Assembly (NCBI GenBank): GCA_902492045.1
Contig: CABUKB010000001.1
Location: 248,001 to 312,000, forward strand
Source of the DNA: an uncultured Oscillospiraceae bacterium
Lineage (GTDB): Bacteria > Bacillota > Clostridia > Oscillospirales > Acutalibacteraceae
Reading direction: 5' to 3'
DNA length: 64,000 nucleotides
Shown: one piece after another, positions 34,631-44,148 of the stretch
Numbering within the stretch: position 1 is the stretch's first letter
Layout of the letters: the number at the start of each line of letters is the position of its first letter
Notes under the pieces: model-generated
Told to the model about the DNA's origin: nothing
Seen by the model: only the letters and a program-made list of their open reading frames with translations
Database searches by the model: none
Position numbers and translations under genes: made by a program

Positions 34631-36250
34631 ATGATTACCGTATCCGATGTCAGCCTCCAATTCGGCGGACAAAACCTATTCACCCATGTAAATCTGCAAT
34701 TCACGCCCGGGAACTGCTACGGCGTTATCGGCGCCAACGGCGCGGGTAAATCCACCTTTCTGCGAATTCTGTCCGGCGATCTGGAACCCTCCACCGGGGA
34801 GGTCTCCATCGCTCTCCAGACCCGAATGTCGGTCCTGAGGCAGGATCATTTCGCCTATGATGAACAGACGGTTCTGGATACCGTGCTGCAGGGCAATCCC
34901 CGTCTGTTTGAAATCATGCAGCAAAAGGACGCGCTGTATGCCAAGGAGGACTTTACGGAAGAGGACGGCGTTTTGGCCTCCGAACTGGAAGGGGAATTCG
35001 CTGAACTCAACGGCTGGGAGGCGGAAACCGAAGCCGGTCGGATTCTACAGGGGTTGGGATTGTCCCAGGAACTGCTCTATGATCAGATGGGAAATCTGGC
35101 CGACCGGGACAAGGTGAAGATCCTGCTGGCAAGGGCCCTGTACGGCCAACCCGACATTATTCTTCTCGACGAACCGACCAACCATCTGGACATTGCCTCC
35201 ATCAATTGGCTGGAGGACTTTCTGATGGATTATAGCGGCACCGTCATCGTGGTCTCACACGACCGGCATTTTCTCAATAACGTCTGCACCCACATTGTGG
35301 ATGTGGATTACAACAAGATCAAAATTTATGTGGGCAACTACGATTTCTGGTATGAATCCAGCCAGCTGATGCAACGGATGATCCGGGATCAAAACAAGAA
35401 AGCGGAAGATAAAATTAAAGAATTGCAGAATTTTATCCAACGCTTCTCCGCCAATAAATCGAAATCCCGGCAGGCCACATCCCGCAAAAAGCTGATCGAA
35501 AAGCTGACGGTGGAGGAAATGCCGGCTTCTTCCCGCCGTTATCCGTTCGTGGGCTTTACCATGGACCGGGAAGCGGGCAAAGAGATTCTTACGGTGGAGG
35601 GGCTGTGTAAATCCCTTGAGGACGGCACGCCCGTGCTGCACAACGTATCCTTCCGGGTGAATAAAGGGGATAAGATTGCCTTTGTCGGGGAAAACGAAAT
35701 CGCTGTCACCACCCTGTTTCGCATCTTGATGGAGGAAATTCCCCCTGATTCGGGCTCCTTCAAATGGGGCGGCACCACCAGCCAATCCTATTTTCCCAAA
35801 GACAACTCCGCCTTTTTCGACGGAGCGGACCTCAATTTGCTGGAATGGCTCAACCAGTACTCGAAAGACAACACCGAAACGTATCTGCGGGGCTTTCTCG
35901 GCAAAATGCTCTTTTCCGGTGACGATGTGCTCAAACCCGTAAAGGTGCTGTCCGGCGGGGAAAAGGTGCGGTGTATGCTCTCCCGCATGATGATGTTCGG
36001 GTCCAATGTGCTGGTGCTCGACCAGCCCACCAACCATTTGGATCTGGAATCCATCACCGCAGTCAATGACGGGCTGATCGACTTCAAAGGCAACGTGTTG
36101 TTTTCCTCCTATGACCATCAATTTATCTCGACCGTTGCCAACCGGATCATCGAGTTTCTGCCTGACGGCACCATTCTCGACAAAACCATGCCCTACGACG
36201 ACTACCTGGAGTGGAAGGCCGGCAGAGCGCCGGCTCAATCGGAGCCGTGA
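34631..36250 (+). CDS. ABC-F ATPase with degenerate second nucleotide site
   Basis: 539 residues with two fused ATPase domains and no membrane part, i.e. the ABC-F group that acts on the ribosome. Domain 1 has GANGAGKST and LLDEPTNHLDI. In domain 2 the P-loop reads GENEIAVTT, so the lysine is Val359, and the catalytic Glu is Gln465 (VLDQPTNHLDL), although LSGGEKVR is intact. The linker (about 240-300) is charged. This may be a conserved feature of a subfamily. ATG at 34631 follows GGGAGGAACT. Antibiotic protection versus housekeeping cannot be told. Confidence 0.88.
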   Translation: MITVSDVSLQFGGQNLFTHVNLQFTPGNCYGVIGANGAGKSTFLRILSGDLEPSTGEVSIALQTRMSVLRQDHFAYDEQTVLDTVLQGNPRLFEIMQQKDALYAKEDFTEEDGVLASELEGEFAELNGWEAETEAGRILQGLGLSQELLYDQMGNLADRDKVKILLARALYGQPDIILLDEPTNHLDIASINWLEDFLMDYSGTVIVVSHDRHFLNNVCTHIVDVDYNKIKIYVGNYDFWYESSQLMQRMIRDQNKKAEDKIKELQNFIQRFSANKSKSRQATSRKKLIEKLTVEEMPASSRRYPFVGFTMDREAGKEILTVEGLCKSLEDGTPVLHNVSFRVNKGDKIAFVGENEIAVTTLFRILMEEIPPDSGSFKWGGTTSQSYFPKDNSAFFDGADLNLLEWLNQYSKDNTETYLRGFLGKMLFSGDDVLKPVKVLSGGEKVRCMLSRMMMFGSNVLVLDQPTNHLDLESITAVNDGLIDFKGNVLFSSYDHQFISTVANRIIEFLPDGTILDKTMPYDDYLEWKAGRAPAQSEP

Positions 36251-36261
36251 TTTTTCATCGA

Positions 36262-36299
36262 AAAGAGGTCGGACAGGAAAACCTGTCCGACCTCTTTGA
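36262..36299 (+). terminator. Terminator of the ABC-F gene
   Basis: Perfect 16-bp stem (36262-36277 with 36282-36297), AAAA loop, ends in TTT. Confidence 0.85.
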
Positions 36300-36383
36300 T
36301 TAAATATGCCGGGCCTTAAATTCGCAAAAGAGTTGCACCGCCCTGAGATTCCTTCTGGACGCAACGCCCCTTTTCCCCGGTGC

Positions 36384-37040
36384 TTACCGTTTTTCTTTGC
36401 GGATCGCCGTATACAGGCCCATCACTGTGCAAAGGACCACCAGGCCGCCCGCGACACAAAACAGGGTCAGTGCCACCGGCGAAATGGGGGGACGTGTACC
36501 GCCGGGGTTATCCTCCACCACGGACGTGGCCGAAAACGCCCAAAAAAGCTGTCTGGCCGCCGATGCCGGATCCCCTTCATAGGTGAAAGCACACCGCAGG
36601 GAGATGGTATAGGATTTCGCTTCTCCCGGCGCAATCTCGGTATTCAGACGAAATTCGCCCTGGTTGATGGCGCTATACGGGCCATCGTACAAAACAGTCT
36701 CTCCATCCCGAATGGTGATGGTCAGGGCCGCAAGATACGCAAGAGCCTCCGGGGAGTCCTCCGGGAGTTCCACCCCTCTGAGATGGACAGAGGCGTTCTG
36801 CGCCGTGTCGTTGCGAATGGTGAGGGTGCCCTGCGTCAGCTTGGTCTGGCCCGCCGGCACCGTGGGGTATTCCCAAAAAGCCGGCTGTGCCGGACTTTCC
36901 TCGATCGCGCCCGCGCCTGCGCCGTCGGTCAGAATAAACGTTTTCTCCGCCGGAAGGTCGGCCGCTCCTGCCGACACCGGCCGCCAAAGGAACAGCAGCA
37001 GCGTCACGAGCGGAGAAGCCGCTTTCAGCCATCGCTTCAT
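36384..37040 (-). CDS. Exported protein with C-terminal membrane anchor, unknown function
   Basis: A 218-residue protein with a signal peptide (about 1-27), a beta-rich middle (for example LTQGTLTIRNDTAQNASVHL) and a C-terminal helix (about 188-210) followed by RKEKR. The middle looks like a coat or pilin-like sandwich (DUF-type), but I recognise no family. It is 15 bases downstream of the LamG protein, with which it shares the same layout, so the two may form a surface pair. Confidence 0.65.
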   Translation of the reverse strand: MKRWLKAASPLVTLLLFLWRPVSAGAADLPAEKTFILTDGAGAGAIEESPAQPAFWEYPTVPAGQTKLTQGTLTIRNDTAQNASVHLRGVELPEDSPEALAYLAALTITIRDGETVLYDGPYSAINQGEFRLNTEIAPGEAKSYTISLRCAFTYEGDPASAARQLFWAFSATSVVEDNPGGTRPPISPVALTLFCVAGGLVVLCTVMGLYTAIRKEKR

Positions 37041-37055
37041 CTTTGCAGCCCTCCC

Positions 37056-38093
37056 CTACTGTTTTTTTCGCCGGATGATCTCAAGAATGCTCAACACTAC
37101 CGACAAAATCACGAACAGCGAGGCCAGTACAAGGATCAAAATCATCGACCACAGTGGCAGTCCGAACAGGGGGCTCGGCTGATTCAGGTCGATACCGCCG
37201 GCTACTGTGGTATAGGGAAATGCCGAAGAGCCGGAACTGTCGGGATCGGCTGAATCGGCCCCCGAAACAGGATCGTCCGCGGAAAAAGGATCGAGCCCTT
37301 CCATGGCCCTGGCGATTTGGCTCTCATCCAGCGCCACTTCATACACGGCGACATCATCGAGAAGGGCATTGAGATAGGGTCCGCCGTCAAATCCCGCGCC
37401 GATCCTCATATTGGGGGCCAGCAGTTCCGCAATCGAGGCAACCAGCGTCTGACTCTGCCAAAGACGCCCGTCGACATACAGCCGCATCTCCTGTCCCGTG
37501 GTGACGGCGGCCACATGATGCCATTCTCCCACCGGCAGGCCATACGCCTCGGCCCCCTCCACCGCCGGGTTCCAAATCTCCACCCGTGTTCCGTTGTCCC
37601 CGCCGTAGTTGTACCCCAGATAGATCCCGTCTAAGATCCGCCCTTGCCCATCGGTTTTACCGGTATCTCTCATATGCGGCGACAGGGTCAGCCAGTTCGA
37701 CGTTCCTCTGGCCACGGTGAAAATGCGCTGCCCGTAAAATCCATCGGGATTGGCGGAGTCCTTGGCCCCCTGCCAGTTGATCCACGCGGTGAAGGTCATG
37801 GCCGGAATCTTCATCTGGGTTTGAGGAATCTGGAGGTATTCCGACACGCCGTCGAGAACCAGCGCCTTGCCGTGCCGGCCGTTATCGCTCCAGGTCATGT
37901 CGTCAAGAGACGCCTTTTCCCCATTTTTATAAAAAGAGACGTAACTCGAGCTCTCGCCCGGTTCGGTGATGACATTGATTTTGCTGTTTACGTATCCTTC
38001 CCTTGCGGCCGACACAGGCAGCCCGGCCAGGAGAGGCAACATCCACAGCGTTGCGGCCAACAGCCGCGCGCCGGTCCGTAATTGTCTTTTCAT
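37056..38093 (-). CDS. Membrane-anchored LamG/concanavalin-like protein
   Basis: 345 residues with signal peptide (about 1-29), then a LamG-like jelly roll (about 50-265) with the typical phrases FTAWINWQG, WHHVAAVTTG and MRLYVDGRLWQSQTLV. A Ser/Asp-rich spacer (270-300) leads to a C-terminal helix (about 313-338) and RRKKQ. LamG domains bind glycans or proteins, so a surface-binding role is likely. It is probably cotranscribed with the next exported protein. Confidence 0.8.
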   Translation of the reverse strand: MKRQLRTGARLLAATLWMLPLLAGLPVSAAREGYVNSKINVITEPGESSSYVSFYKNGEKASLDDMTWSDNGRHGKALVLDGVSEYLQIPQTQMKIPAMTFTAWINWQGAKDSANPDGFYGQRIFTVARGTSNWLTLSPHMRDTGKTDGQGRILDGIYLGYNYGGDNGTRVEIWNPAVEGAEAYGLPVGEWHHVAAVTTGQEMRLYVDGRLWQSQTLVASIAELLAPNMRIGAGFDGGPYLNALLDDVAVYEVALDESQIARAMEGLDPFSADDPVSGADSADPDSSGSSAFPYTTVAGGIDLNQPSPLFGLPLWSMILILVLASLFVILSVVLSILEIIRRKKQ

Positions 38094-38343
38094 GTACGCC
38101 AGCCTTTCTCAGTGGATGGTTTCCGCTATACGGGCGGAACCCGTACGTTTATTCTCCCCCATCTGACCCGGTTTGTCAATGGGGACGGCCGATTTTTCCG
38201 CGCAAAGGGGACAACGATAGGCTTTTCGCGGGCTCAATGGGACAAGCGGCAGCGCCAGGCAGTGGGGCGGGCCCGTCTTCCCCACGGCCCAGCACATAAC
38301 CCGCCCGGTTCCGGCATAGGATGAACGGACGGGAGGAATGGGC

Positions 38344-39750
38344 ATGTGGATGGATACGGCCATTGTACTGGGCTACATTCTGCTGCTCGTGGGCATCGGC
38401 CTGCGGGGGGGCAGGGGGGTGAAAAACGCCGCAGACTTCACCGCCTCGGGGGGACGGTATGGCACCGCGGTGATTTTTGCCACACTGTCCGCCTCCTATG
38501 TGGGAGGCGGATATTCCTCCGGCAATGCCGCCAAAGCCTTTTCATCCGGCATCGGCACCACGTTAACTCTGCTGGGCTTCAGCCTCTCCATGGTGCTCAT
38601 CGGGAAATTTCTGGTTCCCGGCGTGGCCCGGTTTCCAAACGCCGTCACGGTCGGCGGGATTGTGGGGGAGGCTTACGGACGGCGGGCCCGGGTACTCACC
38701 GGGCTATTCTCCTTTTTGTGCTGCGCCGGGGTAGTGGGGGCCCAGATGGAATCCATCGGCATGGTGTTCCACGTGTTGCTCGGGGTGGAACACCACACCG
38801 GAATCTTTCTCGGCTGCGGCATCGTCCTGCTTTACACCACCTTTGGAGGACTGCAGTCGGTCATCTTCGCCGATATCCTCCAATTCCTATTGCTCGCGGG
38901 CGGAATGCCGATGCTGTTGATTCTGGCCCTGGCCCGGGCCGGCGGGCCGGAAGCCGTCCTGCAGTCGCTCCCCGCTTCCTATTTTGATCCCTTCAACGGA
39001 ACCACGGCAGCCGGATTCCTCTCCCTCTTCCTGTCGATGATGCTGGGGGAGGCATTGGCCCCTCCCTATACTCAGCGGCTCCTGATCGGCCGCAATCCCA
39101 AGGAAACGGCGCGAGGAACCATCCTGAGCGGCCTGTTTTCGGTTCCTTTCTTTCTTGTGACCGGCGGCATCGGCCTTGCCGCTTACGCTCTGCATGTGAC
39201 GGACGAGGCGGCTTCCGCCATGCCCGCCCTGATTCAAGCCGTGCTCCCCGCCGGTGTCCGGGGGATCCTGATGGCGGCCATGGTATCCATCATTCTGTCG
39301 GCGGCAGACGGTTTTTTGAACGGGGCGGCGGTGAGTTTCGTCTGCGATGCGCTCATGCCGCTGAAACCCGGACTGTCCGATAAGGCCCAGCTTTTCTGGC
39401 TCCGGGGAATCAATGTAGCCACCGGATTGGCGGCGGTCTGTCTGGCCTTTGTGGTACCGGATGTCTTCGGGATCCTGGTACTGGCCTATTCCTTCTGGAG
39501 CCCCTTGATCCTTGTCCCTTTGGCGGCGGCCCTGTTGGGGGTGAAATCCAACGGGCGAGCGTTCCGTTACGCGCTGCTGGCCGGGTTGGTCTCCACTCTC
39601 GTGTGGAATTATGCCTTTGGAAAGCCATGGGGATTCGAGGGGGCTATCGTCGGCACCTTCTGCAATTTCGTGGTATTTGCCTTATGTACCAGGTCTTACC
39701 ACCGATACCGGTCTCAGTCCCTGAGGATATGGAAAGCCGGAAAACCTTGA
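38344..39750 (+). CDS. Sodium:solute symporter (SSS) family transporter
   Basis: A 468-residue membrane protein with about 13 helices. SSS features include ADFTASGGRYG after the first helix, SYVGGGYSSGNAAKAF and SADGFLNGAAVSF near the middle, which shape the sodium and substrate sites. The substrate is unknown (sugar, amino acid or carboxylate). ATG at 38344 is 8 bases after GGGAGG; an ATG at 38338 is too close. It is followed closely by the DUF1848 gene. Confidence 0.85.
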   Translation: MWMDTAIVLGYILLLVGIGLRGGRGVKNAADFTASGGRYGTAVIFATLSASYVGGGYSSGNAAKAFSSGIGTTLTLLGFSLSMVLIGKFLVPGVARFPNAVTVGGIVGEAYGRRARVLTGLFSFLCCAGVVGAQMESIGMVFHVLLGVEHHTGIFLGCGIVLLYTTFGGLQSVIFADILQFLLLAGGMPMLLILALARAGGPEAVLQSLPASYFDPFNGTTAAGFLSLFLSMMLGEALAPPYTQRLLIGRNPKETARGTILSGLFSVPFFLVTGGIGLAAYALHVTDEAASAMPALIQAVLPAGVRGILMAAMVSIILSAADGFLNGAAVSFVCDALMPLKPGLSDKAQLFWLRGINVATGLAAVCLAFVVPDVFGILVLAYSFWSPLILVPLAAALLGVKSNGRAFRYALLAGLVSTLVWNYAFGKPWGFEGAIVGTFCNFVVFALCTRSYHRYRSQSLRIWKAGKP

Positions 39751-39799
39751 AGGACGGCCGCCCCTCTGGTATACTGGATGGGAAGGAGGGCTGCCCTTT

Positions 39800-40759
39800 A
39801 TGATCGTCAGCGCCAGCCGCCGGACCGATATCCCGGCTTTTCATCTGCCCTGGATGCTGGAACGTCTGCGTCAGGGGTACGCGTTTGCCCGCAATCCCCA
39901 TAATCCCCGTCAAATCCGCCGGATTCCCCTGAACCGGGAGGAGACCGACTGCATTGTATTTTGGACCAAAGACGGAAGCGGCCTTCTCCGGCATCTGGAT
40001 GAATTGGAGGGATTCGGTGTTCCCTTCTATGTCCAGTGGACCCTGACGGGCTACGGCCCCGATCTGGAACCGGGCGTGCCGGATAAAAGCGTCCTCGCCG
40101 AAACCTTCCGGGCACTGGCGCGGCGGATCGGTCCGCGCAGGCTCGTATGGCGGTATGATCCGGTGCTCCTTTACGGCCCATATACAGCCGGCCGGCATTT
40201 AGACGCTTTTGACCGGTTATGCCGCCTGTTTTCCGGTTCCACCGACACCTGCATCTTCAGTTTTGTGGACCTGTATGCCAAAACCCGCCGCGCCCTGCCA
40301 ACGCTGCGCCCGGTTTCGCCGGAGGATATGGATAAACTGGCGGCGGGTTTTGCCCGCATCGCCGGAAATGCCGGAATCTCACTGCACACCTGCTGTGAAA
40401 AGGATTTCCGCCGGTACGGGATCGAGCCGGCGGCCTGCATCGACCGCGTTCGGATTGAAGAAATCGCGGGACATCCGGTCAAGGCGCTCCGGGATCCGGG
40501 CCAGCGTCCGGGATGCGGTTGTGTCCAAAGCGCCGACATCGGCGCATACGGCACCTGTTTTCATCAATGTGCCTATTGCTACGCCGCCGGCCCGACCCAT
40601 TTTGCCGAGTGCCGGCCGGGAAGCCCCCTGCTGGCGGGAGAGGTTGGCCCCGGAGAGATTCCGCCGCCGGAAAACCGCCAGATGAGTCTGTTCGCCCTGG
40701 CTGACGATAAAGGGAACCCCGACCCCGGAGATTTTGGCCAGAATCCCCCATCTTCCTAA
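39800..40759 (+). CDS. DUF1848 radical-SAM-like protein
   Basis: A 319-residue protein matching DUF1848 from the opening VSASRRTDIPAF, the FWTKDG motif, VWRYDPV, and a C-terminal Cys cluster (GCGCVQSADIGAYGTC, then CAYCYA). Members are predicted iron-sulphur, radical-SAM-like TIM barrels of unknown reaction. ATG follows GGAAGGAGGGCTGCCCTTT. It lies 49 bases after the symporter and may share its transcript. Confidence 0.85.
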   Translation: MIVSASRRTDIPAFHLPWMLERLRQGYAFARNPHNPRQIRRIPLNREETDCIVFWTKDGSGLLRHLDELEGFGVPFYVQWTLTGYGPDLEPGVPDKSVLAETFRALARRIGPRRLVWRYDPVLLYGPYTAGRHLDAFDRLCRLFSGSTDTCIFSFVDLYAKTRRALPTLRPVSPEDMDKLAAGFARIAGNAGISLHTCCEKDFRRYGIEPAACIDRVRIEEIAGHPVKALRDPGQRPGCGCVQSADIGAYGTCFHQCAYCYAAGPTHFAECRPGSPLLAGEVGPGEIPPPENRQMSLFALADDKGNPDPGDFGQNPPSS

Positions 40760-40771
40760 CCGACGGATAAC

Positions 40772-40805
40772 AACAGGACCGGAGTTTGGCTCCGGTCCTG
40801 TTGCC
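40772..40805 (+). terminator. Terminator after the DUF1848 gene
   Basis: Perfect 13-bp stem AACAGGACCGGAG / CTCCGGTCCTGTT with five-base loop. Convergent position before uvrC suggests it may work in both directions. Confidence 0.75.
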
Positions 40806-40860
40806 TTTGTCCAAGCCGTTGGATGAGCTTCCCCCCATCTCCTCGGACCGACTCCGGCTG

Positions 40861-42738
40861 TCATCGGTCGTTTCCGTCCTCTGCTTCCTGCCGTTCAAAA
40901 TACCGCACAATGGCTTCGGCGGCGGGACGAGTCATCCCCTTGACGGAGGCGAGCGCCTCCACATCGGCCTCCCTGACCGCCCGCAAGGATCCGAAATGGC
41001 GCAGCAACCGCCGCGCGCGTGCCTCCCCAATCCCCGGAATTTTGGTCAGCGTGGTGCCCAACCCGTTTTTCGACCGTTGCTGCCGGTGAAACGCAATGGC
41101 ATAGCGGTGGACCTCCTCCTGGATGGAAGATACCAGCGTAAACGCCGACCGTTTGGATTGGATGGCGATTTCTCCGCCGTTGAGCGCAATGGCACGGGTC
41201 CGGTGGTGGCTGTCCTTCACCATTCCAAAAACCGGGATATCGTATCCGTACCGGTCCACCACCGGTTTGACCGCCGCCACATGCCCCTTGCCGCCGTCGA
41301 GAAGAATGAGGTCGGGAAGCGTGCCGAATCCCCGGTCTTCGCCTTTATGCGCTTCGTATTCGTCCATGCGGCGGGTCAACACCTCCTGCATGGATGCGTA
41401 GTCATCCTGTCCGTCCACGGTTTTGATCTTGAATTTCCGGTATCCGGCTTTCAAAGGCCGTCCGTTCTCAAACACCACCATCCCCGCCACATTGTCGCTG
41501 CCGCCGGTGTTGGAGATATCATAGCTCTCGATCCGCACGGGAGGCGCCGCCAATCCCAGAAGCCGGGCCAGCTCGTCGAGCGCGGCGGCGTCCCGGCCCG
41601 AAATACCGTTCTGGCGGGCCAGGCGTTCGGCAGCGTTATCGCGGCACATGGCGATAAGCTGCGCTTGTTCCCCCTTTTGGGGCAGAACGATCCGCACCCG
41701 CCGGCGGCCTCCCGCCTTTTCGGTCAGCCACTGTTCGAGCAGTTCCCGGTCCTCCACCTCACCGTCCACCGTCACTTGATAAGGTACTCTCTCCCGGATG
41801 GCGTAATACCGCCGGAGAAATTCCGACCGGACGAAGGGCAGGGCATCGGTCTCCTCGACGAGGAAATCCTCCTTGTCGATCAAAGCGCCGCCCGTAAACC
41901 GCAGCACAGCGAAACAGATGCCGCCCGGCCCCCTGGCCGCCGCGACAACATCCTGTTCCTCGACGCGGGACATGACCACCTTTTGTTTTTGGCCGATTTT
42001 GCGGATGGCGTTCAGGCGGTCCCGATACCGGGCGGCCTTTTCAAATTCCAGTTTTTCCGCCGCCTCTTCCATCCGCTCCGCGAGCAGCGCGGCCATTTTC
42101 CCGCTCCCCTGCGTGAGCAGTTCAATCGCCTGATTCACCCGCTCGGCGTAATCGGCTTCACGGACCTTACCGGTACAGGGGGCACAGCATTGCCCGATAT
42201 AGTGATTCAGGCAGGGGCGTTCCCGGGTTTTTCCATAGGCCAGTGGCCGGGAACAGGTGGAAAGCTGAAAAACCCGGTTGGCCTCATCCACCGACTGCCG
42301 CACCACAAAAGTGCTCATATAAGGCCCGAGATACCGCGCCCCGTCGTCCTGTTTCTGTTTGGCCTCCGATATGCGGGAATAGGGCGGGGGGGATATCCGG
42401 ACATAGTGATAACCCTTATCGTCTTTGAGCAGAATGTTGTATTTGGGCGTATACTGCTTGATCAAGGAACATTCGAGTACCAGGGCTTCAAACTCGCTGC
42501 CCACCACGATGGTGTCGAAATGGTCCACCCGCCGGACCATTTCCCGAACCTTCTCGGTATGGTTGGTATCCGAGCCGAAGTATTGACTTACCCGGTTTTT
42601 CAGGGCTTTGGCTTTGCCGATATAGAGGATGTTGTTATGAACATCCTTCATAATATACACGCCGGGATCGAGAGGCAGGGCCATCGCCTGCCGCCGCAGT
42701 TCCGCAAGTTTGGGATTTTTATCTGGTAGGGGACTCAC
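40861..42738 (-). CDS. uvrC: Excinuclease ABC subunit C
   Basis: A 625-residue nucleotide-excision-repair nuclease. The GIY-YIG domain is seen at the start (PGVYIMKDVHNNILYIGKAK), followed by the Cys segment, the UvrB-interaction motif (about 200-235, ELLTQGSGKMAALLAERMEE), the RNase H-like endonuclease domain (SYDISNTGG, DLILLDGGKGH) and C-terminal helix-hairpin-helix motifs (IPGIGEARARRLL, VKGMTRPAAEAI). GTG at 42738 is preceded by AAGGAGGTGCGCT; a longer frame from 42786 has no site. Confidence 0.96.
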   Translation of the reverse strand: MSPLPDKNPKLAELRRQAMALPLDPGVYIMKDVHNNILYIGKAKALKNRVSQYFGSDTNHTEKVREMVRRVDHFDTIVVGSEFEALVLECSLIKQYTPKYNILLKDDKGYHYVRISPPPYSRISEAKQKQDDGARYLGPYMSTFVVRQSVDEANRVFQLSTCSRPLAYGKTRERPCLNHYIGQCCAPCTGKVREADYAERVNQAIELLTQGSGKMAALLAERMEEAAEKLEFEKAARYRDRLNAIRKIGQKQKVVMSRVEEQDVVAAARGPGGICFAVLRFTGGALIDKEDFLVEETDALPFVRSEFLRRYYAIRERVPYQVTVDGEVEDRELLEQWLTEKAGGRRRVRIVLPQKGEQAQLIAMCRDNAAERLARQNGISGRDAAALDELARLLGLAAPPVRIESYDISNTGGSDNVAGMVVFENGRPLKAGYRKFKIKTVDGQDDYASMQEVLTRRMDEYEAHKGEDRGFGTLPDLILLDGGKGHVAAVKPVVDRYGYDIPVFGMVKDSHHRTRAIALNGGEIAIQSKRSAFTLVSSIQEEVHRYAIAFHRQQRSKNGLGTTLTKIPGIGEARARRLLRHFGSLRAVREADVEALASVKGMTRPAAEAIVRYFERQEAEDGNDR

Positions 42739-42770
42739 AGCGCACCTCCTTGCTCGGGTGTGATCATACG

Positions 42771-42804
42771 AAAAAAGCACGGCCACCTACGGCGGCCGTG
42801 CTTT
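42771..42804 (-). terminator. Terminator of the HPr gene
   Basis: Minus strand: 11-bp stem AAAGCACGGCC / GGCCGTGCTTT followed by TTTCG; T-rich on the minus strand. Confidence 0.8.
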
Positions 42805-42842
42805 GAATCAAGCCTTACATCACAGGACGGAAAACGCCGGTC

Positions 42843-43106
42843 TTATTCCGCAAACCCGGATTCCACCAGCGCGACAAGGCCGTCCACGGCCTCCGTCTCA
42901 TCGTTGCCGTCGGCAATGATGCGGATATTGGTGCCCCCGACGATCCCAAGGGACAGAACGCCCAAAAGACTTTTCGCGTTGACGCGGCGTTCTTCTTTTT
43001 CCACCCATATGGAGGATTTATACTCGTTGGCTTTCTGAATAAAGAATGTAGCCGGACGGGCGTGAAGGCCAACCTGATTCTGAACCAAGACGTCTTTCAC
43101 ATACAT
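42843..43106 (-). CDS. ptsH: HPr-family phosphocarrier protein
   Basis: An 87-residue protein with the PTS active site QVGLHARPA (His15) and the regulatory Ser46 in NAKSLLGVLSLG, so both EI- and HPr-kinase-type phosphorylation are possible. The length is that of HPr/Crh. It carries phosphate to sugar PTS enzymes and can act in carbon catabolite control. No EI is near. ATG is preceded by GAGGGAG and its own promoter and terminator make it monocistronic. Confidence 0.92.
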   Translation of the reverse strand: MYVKDVLVQNQVGLHARPATFFIQKANEYKSSIWVEKEERRVNAKSLLGVLSLGIVGGTNIRIIADGNDETEAVDGLVALVESGFAE

Positions 43107-43175
43107 GATGAAAACTCCCTCTCATCTCTCTAACGCCAATCGAAAATTCCATCGGAACTTGGCCGGAATACCGTT

Positions 43176-43203
43176 ATTATACCACATTTGCCTGCTCCGT
43201 CAA
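43176..43203 (-). promoter_or_regulatory. Promoter of the HPr gene
   Basis: Minus strand: TTGACG (43198-43203), 16-base spacer, TATAAT (43176-43181). Confidence 0.75.
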
Positions 43204-43350
43204 TCGGTTTACCCCCCAGAAATCGCCCAAAATCGCAATTTTGGCTGGCTGCCCTATTTTCCGAAAAAACTCGCAACGGGATTTGTTCGTTTTCACAAGA
43301 ACCGTGAATAATTTTTAGTGAGATAACCGAAACTTTGCGAATTATACCTG

Positions 43351-44148
43351 TCAGTATTCGTTATTTTTGTCTGTTTGTTCCAACCGTCCGGCAGGGGATT
43401 CCCCTTCCATGCCCTCATCCTTCAGCTTATGCGTCTGGAGCCAACGGCGTTCCTTCTCCGACAGTTCGGCGCTTTCCAGAAGATCCGGACGCCGGCGAAG
43501 GGTACGCAGCAGCGACTGTTGCCGCCGCCATTTGGCGATATTCGCGTGGTGCCCGGTCAGCAGGACCTCCGGCACCGCCCGCCCTTCCCAGACGGCGGGA
43601 CGGGTATACTGGGGGTACTCCAGCAGAGAGGAAAAATGGCTTTCTTCGGTAAAGCAGATTTCGTCGGCCAGGACGCCTGGCACCATGCGGGCAACGCAAT
43701 CGACGAGTACCATGGCGGGCAGCTCGCCACCGGTGAGCACATAGTCTCCAATGGAGATCTGCTCATCCACGAGGGCGTCGATCACCCGCTCGTCCACCCC
43801 CTCGTAATGCCCGCATAGAATGCAGAGGGAGGGCAGCGCGGCCAGTTCTTTTGCCCGCTCCTGGGTCAGGACCCGGCCCTGGGGCGACATGTAGATGAAA
43901 TGAGGGCGGGTTCCCAGTTCTCCGCACACGGTCCGGTAGGCATCGGCGATGGGCTGGGCGTACATCACCATGCCCTTGCCGCCCCCGTAGGGATAATCGT
44001 CCACCTGTTTTTGTTTGTTCCGGGTATACTCCCGGATCTGATGGGCATGAATCTCAAGAAGCCCTTTCTCCTGTGCCCGTCCCAGGATGCTCTCCCCCAG
44101 CACCGCCATGCAGCTCTCGGGGAAGAGGGTCAGCAAATCAAATCTCAT
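43351..44148 (-). CDS. trmD: tRNA (guanine-N1)-methyltransferase
   Basis: A 265-residue SPOUT methyltransferase that methylates G37 of tRNA. Knot and active-site regions include MRFDLLTLFPE, VDDYPYGGGKGM, ILCGHYEGVDERV and SIGDYVLTGGELPAM. Last gene of the ylxM-ffh-rpsP-khpA-rimM-trmD operon; it overlaps rimM by 11 bases. The C-terminal tail (about 245-265) is polar and slightly longer than usual. Confidence 0.96.
   Translation of the reverse strand: MRFDLLTLFPESCMAVLGESILGRAQEKGLLEIHAHQIREYTRNKQKQVDDYPYGGGKGMVMYAQPIADAYRTVCGELGTRPHFIYMSPQGRVLTQERAKELAALPSLCILCGHYEGVDERVIDALVDEQISIGDYVLTGGELPAMVLVDCVARMVPGVLADEICFTEESHFSSLLEYPQYTRPAVWEGRAVPEVLLTGHHANIAKWRRQQSLLRTLRRRPDLLESAELSEKERRWLQTHKLKDEGMEGESPAGRLEQTDKNNEY

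Noticed and set aside
40786..42729. Plus-strand open frame of about 647 codons opposite uvrC
   Set aside because: The minus strand encodes a clear UvrC with all domains; the plus frame is a GC-skewed shadow.
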